From: Akebia trifoliata
Lineage: Eukaryota > Streptophyta > Magnoliopsida > Ranunculales > Lardizabalaceae
Length of the DNA stretch: 64,000 nucleotides
Reading direction: 5' to 3'
NCBI GenBank assembly: GCA_017979445.1
Contig: CM030711.1
Location: forward strand, 2,852,001 to 2,916,000
Below, piece after piece: positions 1 through 10,119 of the stretch (its first letter is position 1; each line of letters starts with the position of its first letter). A program made the translations under genes and the position numbers. A model generated the notes under the pieces. That model was not told the DNA's origin. It saw nothing but the letters and a program-made list of their open reading frames with translations, and made no database searches.

Positions 1-1903
1 CTTCAATGTACCCACCGGTCTTTCTTCCCGCCAGCACATCCATCAAAGTGGTCTTCCCAGCACCACTGACACCAACTAGTGCTGTCAGAACACCTGGTCT
101 AAAAGCACCACTGATATCTCGTAGCAATTGGAGACGGCTTTCTTCAACTCCTTGGGTCTTCATTTCCTGTTGAAGAAAACCAAATCATCACTGCATTCAG
201 AAAGTTTTCAACAATATCTCACACTCAAGATGATAGCTAATGCTAATTAATTTTGTCTACTTAAAGCTATATTAAACTTCTTTGATGTGTGAAAACTTCA
301 ATTTATTGCAACTAAAACATAAATGAATGGGCATCTGTACCCCGATAATAAAATGTATCATGTTTCTTATAATCTCAAAATCTTCATCATAAACAATAGA
401 AGATGGGATTAGTATTTTGAAAACTGATGGAAAATTGATAGTCCCCCTTTATAGGGTAGTGCTAAGGCGAAAGTGTGGTGCTTGGTGAGTCACAATCCAT
501 TGTTCCAATCTTAAAGACTGGTGCATTCAGTTTAGGTTTAAAATAGTTTTTAATCCACCAGTAGCAAACTAAGAAGGAAAGTGCTATTTGATAATAAAAC
601 AATTTGTGCCAATCTTCAGGACAAGAAAAAAAAAACCTTCTCTCATCATATTTAGAGAAACCATGCTATACTCAAGTGATGTTGCGTGGACAAAATTGGC
701 AAAGGAGAGGAAGAAGGAAAATCTCAACATAGTACTCATTAACTCGAGACAAGTGACTTACGGCAGGCATATCGACATAGTAGTTCACATGATTGAATGC
801 AAGTGACAGAGGCTCAAAAGGTAAAACCATTCCTCTTCTAGGAGCATGGTCTGCACCGGAACTCTCTGGAGCATTCCTCATTCCTGTAATTTTTTACGCA
901 ATGTCAGTCGTGAGAATCAATATGTGAATGTAATATCAGTCTGCTACAAGTGTCCATGATATTATGTGAATGTAGGCGTTGCAGATTTTTCATTCTTTTC
1001 TTTTTATTTATTTTATAGATGTGATATTAAATACTAAGACTGGACTAGTTTTAAACAGTGTAACTTCTATTTGTGTTGCGAATGATCTGGAAGTTCGTAG
1101 CATACAGACTCAGTTACCGTTATTAATGGACCTTCTATACATTGATCACGTCTTGGCTATGTTGAATAATGTACTTTCTTTTTTGGTGGGAATGGAAATG
1201 AAACTATGACCCATTTGTGAAAGAATTCATCAAATATTAGTTTCTTGCTACTGACTTCCAAGATTATATTTTACATATTTTCCAGCATTATTGACAAACC
1301 ATCTTCACTAACTGGTAATACCTTTTTTGTGAACAAAAGTACATGTTCAGAAATATGTAAGCACTATTTTTTTCAAAAATTTGTCTCCTTTTAGGAAATC
1401 ATATCCCTCATTGTAAGCACTTTTCCTTCATGAGATCTAGCCAAATGTACACTCCTCGTAATTCTCCAACTGGTTTTTCACCTATTGCACACTGGCCAAT
1501 GGGAGAAAATGTAAAAGCAAATTCACTTTTGAATCTACTACGTTTGTAGGGGATGACTCCTGTTATGAGCCCTGTTCAGTAATTACAATAAATTTAGTTT
1601 ATTAGGATTGAATTGTATCTGATCAGGATTCTTAGAGATTTGATTGAAGATGTGATTGATTAGATAGGTTTGACTATCCTATTTTACCTTTAGAAAGTAG
1701 GTCATAAACAAGGTTTGGAGATTTAAGTTGAAGAGGAAGAAATATTTGGAGCAGTCCATTAGTAGGTTGTGCCCCCATCAAAGAAGCGCTACGGAGGGCG
1801 CCTACCCAAAGTGGTCATATCAATAAATGTATTAGTTTTTTCTATTTTTATATTTTAAGTTTTCCGATTCATAACAACTCCAAAATCCTACTTTACATCC
1901 CTA

Positions 1904-2779
1904 ATAGCAGGTGGCATGTGCAAACGCGCATGTATGACAAAAATTAAGATATGTGTAAAATTAAATTTGATTTAATTAATTTAAATACTTATTTCAGAAT
2001 ATTAAATAGATAAACCAATTTTGTATCATAGCTTATAATCTGATATATTGCAAGGATATTTTTATAATTTAAAATATTAATTAGGGTGACCTTGAATTTG
2101 AATCAAACCCTTATCTCATTATAATAATGAAGATTAAAAAGTTTTTGTAATTTTAACAAATTATTATTTTTGATTGATAAAGATGAATTTATTGAAAATC
2201 AAAGAAAATTAGGGGGGTTGAGGGGACCCACCCAATACAAAGAAAACAGCAAAAAAGCAAAACGCAACACAAACTACAAAAACTATCACGTAAAAAAACA
2301 AACCCTATCCCATCTTGTAACAAAATCCTCAAAGAAGACCCCCTTAAATTCCTTATAAAGCTTGCTCCAAGTGAAAAGAAACTCTAAGATCGATAAAACC
2401 AATCGATCCACCAAAGAAACTTTCCCCTCAAAAATGCACCCATTACGATCTAACCAAATGCCCCAATAGATCGCAAAAGGGGCCAAGTACCACAGGATCC
2501 GTTTAGATGACGTAAACGAACTTCCCCAGACCAAACAAATTATTTTTGCATCAGACCTTTATCTCATTTCAATATCGAAGATTAAAAGGATATTTTTGTA
2601 ATTTTAACAAATTAACTAACATGATTATAAGAGTTGTGTGTTCGCAATTTTATTCATTTTGACACCAAAAAAAAAAATCCTAATAATTATTAAGTATAAG
2701 TGCATTGCGGGGACATTATTGAAGAAATTTTGGTGTCAACAATCCTCTACTTTGCCTTTTATCATTATAATAGTAAAGA
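1904..2779 (-). mobile_element. Non-autonomous Helitron in intron 11 of copy A, with a nested LINE
   Basis: Read on the minus strand it starts TCTTTACTATTATAATG after an A, and ends with a short hairpin (GCGCGTTTGCAC region inside CATG repeats), then CCACC and a degenerate CTAT, followed by T. These are the signs of a Helitron: 5' TC, a 3' hairpin about 10 bases before CTRR, and insertion between A and T. The element is 497 bases long without the nested LINE (2166-2533) and its duplicated target. Copy B has the same element at the same place, so it was there before the tandem duplication. Confidence 0.7.
2166..2533 (-). mobile_element. 5'-truncated LINE, intron 11 of copy A
   Basis: The piece is flanked by an exact 11-bp target-site duplication AACAAATTATT (2155-2165 and 2534-2544) and is absent from the same place in copy B. 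The T-rich left end is the minus-strand 3' tail (reads as TTTATCAATCAAAAA). The minus-strand translation resembles the zinc-binding C-terminal end of LINE ORF2 (LAPFAIYWGIWLDRNGCIFE). It inserted into the older Helitron after the duplication. Confidence 0.88.
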
Positions 2780-4966
2780 TGACTCATAATTTAGTAAAGA
2801 TTTCTAGCAATCCAGCTATTTTAATTTTTAAATTGCTATTTTTCATCTCTCCATCTCATTATGTATACAGTATGAAACTAGGTGAGATCAAAACAGGCAA
2901 AGATAGGTAAAACCTCTAACCTTCTGACGTAGAAGGAGCAGATGCAGAGCTGATTTCAATGGTTGAGGATCTGTGTTCTCCAATGGATAAAGATCCCTTC
3001 TTACTCTCTTCGTCACCATCCTCCTCCACAATTGTAGATTTAGAGTCACCCAAAGCTGCAAAGCAGTTCCAGGAAAATGATTTAACAGATGGATCTTATT
3101 TCCTTGGAAGAACCCCAGATTTATTAAAATGAGAAGTGATGGCTTACGATTCAAATAAGTCAGTGCTGCAAAAAAACAAACATTGAAGAGAAGAGAAAAC
3201 CCGAGGAGTGCCCCAATACAAATCCAATACCAATACTCCTCCAAAAACATGCCACTGCTCTTGAGAAGGGCCTTCCCAACAGTAGGTTGATGAGTGACAG
3301 GGTCATCGACAGGCTTTCAAAGAAAAACAAAATAGTGTCCGATCAGTAAATAGTATCAATCTTGGATGATGGTTATAGCAAACAGAACCAACAACCCATA
3401 GCCAGTTAACACTTACATAGTGTAAGGACAAGGAAAAGTAAAAAAATTTATAGGTGATAGTATTCAATCTAACTTTAAAATCTTACAATGTTCCATCGGT
3501 CATCAAGAAATTCGTTGATGGCTATGGCATTCTGTCCATACATCATAGGAGAAATATAGTAGCCCCAAATCATCCATGGCTCAAGGTCATCTGCAGACAG
3601 AAATGGCTGCTTAGAATGACATTTTTTTTAAAAATCACCAAACATTTAACGGTGAAAAGACCAACTGCTAACCTTTGGCCACAATGTAACCTCCAAGAAC
3701 AAAAACCATCAGTAAGGTAAATGTACCAAGCGTGTTTGCAACAACCATTGTTCGTCCAAGTGCAGCAATGAACCGAAAGAGAGAGAGGGCCATCTGATGT
3801 ATACCAAAGAATGCCAAGACCTGTCGGAAAAACCTAAACATATAGAACATGTGTCAACAAAAAGAAAAGAATCTCCAACTTATATGGCCTCATCATGTGT
3901 ATGTGATGAATATATGGGTCCATGCAAATGAAATTACTTCAGGGAAATAGGGAGACTAAAAGTGTACTCACCGGCTTGCAGCAGGAGCAAACCCAATTGT
4001 GTAATAAGTAAGAACGATCCATATCCCTGATTCCATCAATGAGACGGGAATCCTGAGAAGCCAAATTGGTAATGCAAAAGCCCAAGCAGGGTAGAACAAA
4101 AAATCTCTCTGTTTATAGAACACAGGAAGCCTGGAAACAGTCATTGAAAGCTCTGACATCCCATTGAACATCACATTAATCAGACTGAAAAAAAGTGCTC
4201 CATAATATTTCCCTCCCTCTTCTATTGTACCTGGTTTCATTTCTGTTCTGAAGAACACCGTAAATGCAATTATCGACATTATTGTTAATTGGGTGGTTTT
4301 GAATATATAGACAAAAGAGTTTCGCTTCATTAGCAACCATTCCCTTGACAAGCATGCCCTGAAGAGTTCCCGCTTTGAGATACCATATTTTTCAGTCACT
4401 AATGCGGCAGGATGAGCTTTGGATTTATCATAAGGAACTTTAAGATCCATTGAAAGCTGTTGACCAATATGGAAAGATTTGAAGGACAGAGCGAACTCAG
4501 CTACAGAGACATAAGTGTAAGATTGGTTCTTTTTGAACCAATATTGTGCTTGGTCCTTCTTGGAAGTTACCCCTTGAAGAAAGTCAGCAACTCCTTTCCT
4601 TTCCGGACATTTGAAGCCCATGAATTCGAAAAACTCAAGGACAATCTCACGTGGACCTTGATATACAATCTGGCCCTCTGAAAGAAGAATTATATCATCA
4701 AAAAGTTCAAATGTCTCGGGTGCAGGCTGAAGAAGAGAAATAATCATCGTTACATCCATAATATGAACCATTTGCTTCATAAACTTAACAATCAGAAAAG
4801 TTGTGGAACTGTCCAGTCCAGTTGATATTTCATCCATAAAAAAAAGCTTTTGCTGGTCCAACCAACATCTCTCCTGCACTTGGACCAACCGATTTCTGTA
4901 AGATTGCTGGTGAATAGTTAAAAGTGACAAGTTTCATGCTACATTGCTAAGAAAAAAAGAAGAGCT

Positions 4967-5190
4967 GCTATTGGCACCACAATTTTTACTTTTACACCCC
5001 AATTTCTTAAATTATTTATCACACCTCAATTAAAGATTAAAACACACCCTTCACGAATTACAGCTCAAATTATAATCTCAACATTACAAAACATTATAAC
5101 ACTTGTTCAAACAATTTCAGTAGTTGTTTGCATTTAAGATTAGGCTCATATAAAATCCTAAACCCAAAAACAATAATTCTAGCAACAACA
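4967..5190. repeat. Dispersed ~220-bp repeat in intron 6 of copy A
   Basis: Begins GCTATTGGCACCACAATTTT and contains CAATTTCAGTAGTTGTTT and CATATAAAATCCTAAAC. It is clearly related to the repeat unit of the array at 10893-11878, and the same copy sits in intron 6 of transporter B, so it predates the duplication. It lacks the right-hand inverted terminus seen in the array. Confidence 0.7.
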
Positions 5191-6517
5191 AAAAAAAGCT
5201 GAGAGTATTTAGTTATACCAGTAGTCACACGCTTCTTTTGTCCACCAGAGATGCCCCTTCTCATCTCATCACCGACCATAATATCCGCACAGATATCCAA
5301 TCCAAGTAGCTATTAGAAAATTGTTAAAAAGGAAGGCTTGTCAGACTCTCGGCTTGTTAAACGAGAAACAGAGTTAACTCGAAAAAAAAAAAAAAAACAA
5401 ACAAACAAACCTTAAGAACATAATCTGTACCCAGATTGGTTTTCTGGCCAGCCACTGCTGTGGCTTTCATGAAAGCGTCAATTTCAGGATCGGGTTGAAT
5501 TCCTGCTGACTTTTCACGTCTTGACAACTCTGCCAACATTTGGTATCTGGTTCCAACTCCCAAGCAACGCCCAGAGAAATCCAACGTCTCTCTGACTGTC
5601 ATCTCACCGTAGTGAAGATCATGTTGGCTAATATATGCAGACGTTCTTTGAGGGATGAATTCTGACAGTTCGTGGCCACAGTAGGAAACCTTCCCAGTTA
5701 CCTGTTGGATGTTGCTCATACCAACTTAGTAACAAACAGAAACCAACCTATACAAATATCACCATCATCATTACTATCAAAGCCTTATCCCAAAAAAGTT
5801 AGATTGGTAACCCACACAAATATACATGTCAGTATTACATTTTAACATATTTCCAAAAAATATTCTTCTGATAAGTTTCCAAGAAATATTTTCATATTCA
5901 CATGGCTTGACATAAAATTTAACTGACAATTTCTTTTTGTATATCTTTCAGTCAAAGTCACTATTTATTTTGTAAATATTTTGTGAACACTAATTTTCAA
6001 CTGAAAATATTCTTTTTTCATATATAATATGATTAGATGGATATCTATAAATCATTTTATTCAACAGTACGATAAACAGTAAAAGTAAACCAAAATATTC
6101 TTGTTTTGTAAATTATATATAATATTCATTTATTGATAGAGAATCAAATTATGATTAGATGAATATCTATAAATCATCATATTTTGACATTGTCCAAATA
6201 TATCATTATCAGAAATTCAGAAACGCATATACATACAATTATCTATTTTTTAACTTCTAATTAGTTGATTACATCAGTAGTTTATTCACACATTTAAAAA
6301 TTACACACGCACACACAATAACGTGAGAACTTGGTACTTAATAGTTTATTCATTTAACCCATTGCTTTACATATTAAGGTGTATGTGGTTAATGTGACAC
6401 TATTATACTCATTTTCATATTAATTGTTTTTGGCTGTCGAGATTTTAAATATGAATGTATAGCAGAATGTGACAAATCTTCATCTCCACCCTCCGTTATT
6501 CTACTTTGATGACTTCT

Positions 6518-6579
6518 TTTTTTTTTTTTTTTTTGATAAATATAAATTTTATGAATGAAGAAAAGGAGAAGAGGAGGCT
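6518..6579 (-). mobile_element. Very short (62-bp) LINE tail insertion, intron 4 of copy A
   Basis: A T-run followed by GATAAATATAAATTTTATGAA, the reverse of a LINE 3' end and poly-A tail, sits between two exact 10-bp copies of GATGACTTCT (6508-6517 and 6580-6589). Copy B has a single uninterrupted GATGACTTCT near 30713. This is a target-primed insertion that was almost completely 5' truncated. Confidence 0.85.
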
Positions 6580-7290
6580 GATGACTTCTGAGTACGCTTC
6601 CATGTCAATTTTATTATTTCCAATGATTTTAATGAAAACTTCCTCGAGATTTCCATCATTTCACTATATTTCAATCATCTCCATGAAAATTGCGTTAATA
6701 GCCACTGGAACCCAATTGTAATTCTTTGATGCATGCGTAAATCAATATAAACATGCTGAGGAAGACAAACCCTTAGATCATTATCAAGTTTCCCTGCAAG
6801 TGCCTGCAATAGTGTTGTTTTCCCCGAGCCCGGAGGTCCAAGTAGAAGTGTCATCCTAAAAGTAACAAAATCAATAAATACATAAAGATAAGGAAGTTGT
6901 ATGGAAGCCATATTAACATATTTATGCCAAAGTTTTGCATCAGAAAATAGTGAACAAAATACCAATGTCACAAAAAGGAAAAACTTTACTAGTTCGTAGA
7001 CATACCTTGAAGGTCTTACTATCCCACTCACATCACAAAGTATCTTCTTAATCCTTTTCTTGGATGGGGAAAGCCGAATCAGCCCAAGAATGGCCTATTA
7101 TTACCAATTAAAATTGACACAAAACAATGATTTGTTAGTACAAAAAAGAAACTCTCCTGATCATCCAGTTTCAGATTTTTGACAAAACTTCTTCAAATTA
7201 CCATTTACAATAATAAAATGAAAATGAGAAGAAGAAAACAAAGAAGACATTGATTGTTTGCAACTATTTCCAATCATAAGAGTCATTCTA

Positions 7291-7384
7291 AACTGACTTC
7301 CTTCGACTCTGCGCTAAACACTGCACTGACGTGGAAGTATATATAGAACCATAGATTTTTTAGCTCAAGATACAAAATAAATAA

Positions 7385-7428
<44 letters not shown>

Positions 7429-7470
7429 TTCTCAGCACAGTGTTGAGGGCAGTGTCGAAGGAAGTCAGTT
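7291..7470. mobile_element. Inverted-repeat MITE in intron 2 of copy A
   Basis: Left end AACTGACTTCCTTCGACTCT, right end the near reverse complement (GTGTCGAAGGAAGTCAGTT). The interior includes an (AT)n tract. The same element is in intron 2 of copy B. No clean target-site duplication was found. Confidence 0.6.
7390..7426. repeat. (AT)n microsatellite
   Basis: About 18 AT units inside the intron-2 MITE of copy A. The matching place in copy B has only a few units, so the tract has expanded or contracted since the duplication. Confidence 0.95.
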
Positions 7471-8526
7471 CATCATTTTCCTGATCATAATTAGAGTAGA
7501 ACCATTACCTCTATAGTGTTGAGTGTAGAATTGTACAGAGTAGGAAGTGCCCTGCTCCCAATATATGCATCTGCCTCTATCGATAAATGATCAAACCAAA
7601 CTTCAATCTTAGGAATCTCAATTCCCACCCTATTTGGAAAAAAAAATAATAATTAGTTTATCATCATAAACATAATTCAAAATTAAAATATTTTACCAAA
7701 TAGGAATAACCAGGGAAAAAGTTATTGATTTACAAAGCAGAAAAACATTTAACCGTTTACTAAAACAGAAAATATATTTTCTATTTTTATTAAGCACAAT
7801 TTTTTTTTCTGTTTTGAACAAATATTCAAACAGAACAGTAATTGCCCTCGAATATTTTTCCAGGAACTTCACAAGTCTTAAATAGTCTGATCCATTCGGA
7901 ATCATCATTAATAGAATTATTATTGTCTAAAGCAGGGGAAAAGTTAACTGTTTTACAGAGAAAAAATTTTAATCATTTACTAAAACAGACATGTTCGCTG
8001 GCTTACCCAAATGTTCGCGGAAAATTCTGAAATTCCCCCTTCCAGTACACAATTCATTTTAATTTGGAAGATATTAAATTATAATTTTCAAAATTAAATA
8101 TTTTACCAAATAGGAAAAGAAAATTAAGTTTCTAAAATACCACTTGAGAAGGGTATTTTTGAAATTCAACTAATTTTTTCCCATATTTGGTAAAAATATT
8201 AATCACGAAAACAGTAATTTTACTGTTTTTGGAATTAAAATGAATAGTGCATTGGAACTCAGAACGAGAATTTCATAATTTTTCTCGACTTTTTGACAAT
8301 TTCCCCTAATATTTTTCATTTCATTATTACTACATAAAGCATAGAAAGAAATTAATTCCGAAATAGTAAATCTCCATTTCAAAATTAAAATGAATATTAC
8401 TTAGAACGGTAATCTTGCAATTTTCAATTACTGTTTTGGTCAATAGGGTAATTTACTACTACATAAGGCATTGAAAGAAATTAATTCCGAAATCGCAGAT
8501 CATCCATTCAAAATTAAAGAGAGAGA

Positions 8527-9342
8527 TATTGACACACCAACTTTTACTAACAGCACCCCAACTCATATTTAAATTAGGGCTGCAACCTGGGCAGGCTGGC
8601 CCGAACTCAACCCAAATGATGGGCACCAAGTTATCTAGAATGCGTTGAGCCTAGGTTAAAATATCTTAACCCGATTTCAATTTGGGTTGAGCTCTGGTTG
8701 AGGGTACAAGCAACCCGACTCAACCCAAACCTGATGCTATATTCTAATATATATAAATATTTTTATATTACCTATAGAAAAATTATTTAGTTTTTTATTC
8801 CATCTTATTATGACTTGTGGAAAATTGGTTAATATTAATGTGAACTTTGATTTATTATGGTTTTGTAAATATTCTCTCAGTGATGGATTTAAAGGTTGTA
8901 TGCCATTTTAGTTTATTCCTTCTTATTATGACTTGTGGAAATTGGTTAATATTAATGTGAATTTTAGTTTATTATGATTTTCTAAATATTCTCAGCAATG
9001 GATTTAAAGGTTGTATGCCATTAATAGTTTTGTTTTTTATATATTTTGTAAAATAAAAAAATACATGAAATTTATTTGCTAATCAAAATAAAATAAGGGT
9101 TATTCAACAGGTCCAACCCGTACAAGTAGCCTAAAATTACCTAACTCGGGCTAACCCGAACTCAACCTGATTTTAGAAAATCAAGCTCGGATTGAGATTG
9201 GGTTAGTGAGCTTAGGCCTGATGGTCGGGTTGAGTTGAGCCCAGGTTGAGGGTTCTGCTTGGGTTTACGGTCCAACCCGCAGGTTGCAGCCCTAATTTAT
9301 TACACATCTTGGGTGCTGTTAGTAAAAGCTGGTGTGGCAATA
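8527..9342. mobile_element. Nested MITEs in intron 1 of copy A
   Basis: The outer ends are TATTGACACACCAACTTTTA at the left and its inverse ending GCTGGTGTGGCAATA at the right. Between them, 8574-9295, is a second element with termini TTAGGGCTGCAACC and GGTTGCAGCCCTAA and an interior rich in CCCAACCC/GGGTTGGG-type segments. One element has therefore inserted into another. The whole structure is shared with copy B. Confidence 0.65.
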
Positions 9343-9930
9343 GAAACTCTCAAATTAAAAACAAATAGTACCAGAACGGTAATTTAGCGATTTTCTATTA
9401 CTGTTTTGCTAAATTGGGTAAAATTACCGATCAGTTCGATCCCTGATTCTGCGAAGTAATCGCTCATTATCTTCTTCAACGACCTTGAGAATGCTCTCCA
9501 TGAGTTGCTTCTTGTCGTTCATCTCAAGATTTGTAACATCAACTTCATGGCGACGAATATTTCCATCTTCAAGCACTTGTTCCAGAATCCCCTTTCGCAA
9601 TCGATCGTAAGTTGGGAGCTTTTCGATTGCTGCCCATTTGAGCTCCTCTTCTTCATTATTTTCGTTTCGAACACTTCTCTGGAACACATCTGGTGGAGCA
9701 GTCCAGACCTCTCGAATACTTGCTCTAGAACTGCTCGTTGAGCCCCAATTCCTTCGACTGCTTATACTTCTTGCTAGATCGTCTCCAGCTATAGCAACCG
9801 CCATTGTTAGATCCGAATTATTGCAGAGATGAGATTTAGGGTTTAAGAATGTTTGGCTGTGAAGAAAACATCGCTAGATAAATTGAGAGAAAGAGAGATG
9901 GGAATGAAGAACTGTGTGAGTGAGATAGGA

Positions 9931-9940
9931 TTTTAATATT
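9931..9940 (-). promoter_or_regulatory. Possible TATA box of transporter copy A
   Basis: Minus strand AATATTAAAA, about 130 bases upstream of the ATG, the counterpart of the copy B element. The sequence is altered relative to B (TATTAAAA against TATTTAAA). Confidence 0.25.
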
Positions 9941-10119
9941 GTGGAAATTTGAAGTCAGATATTGAATCCAAGTTTCTTGGTCAAAATCCATTCTTCCGAG
10001 ACAGTTTGTATTTGATTCGTAAATATTGATACCCTTTAAGATAAGATGAAGCTTCATCAATGGCGACATTTCAACAAACGGATGAGAGCTGTCAATCTCC
10101 CTCTCTCCATCTATTTATG

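Larger units (their letters stand above)
1..9804 (-). pseudogene. PDR/ABCG full-size ABC transporter, copy A (frameshifted; 3' end outside window)
   Basis: Tandem paralogue of the intact gene at 20065-33809. Exons read on the minus strand: 9428-9804, 7509-7629, 7006-7094, 6771-6855, 5411-5701, 5219-5309, 3972-4873, 3673-3833, 3487-3590, 3148-3313, 2921-3055, 762-883 and 1-166 (cut by the window edge within the second Walker A region). All have GT-AG borders and the same lengths as copy B, except exon 7, which is 902 instead of 901 bases. The extra base lies in a run of eight A (plus strand 4838-4845; copy B has AAAGAAA). It shifts the frame inside the first Walker B motif and meets a stop at 4830-4832, giving a product of about 365 residues that keeps only part of NBD1. 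Downstream exons are otherwise open. Copy A also has L for Q in the STTFQ segment and G for E in FLQEVTS, both conserved positions as I remember the family. A homopolymer sequencing error is the main alternative to a true pseudogene. Confidence 0.8.

Noticed and set aside
1..166. Treating the left-edge exon as a separate gene start
   Set aside because: It is exon 13 of copy A, matching 24549-24714 of copy B; the gene simply continues beyond the window.
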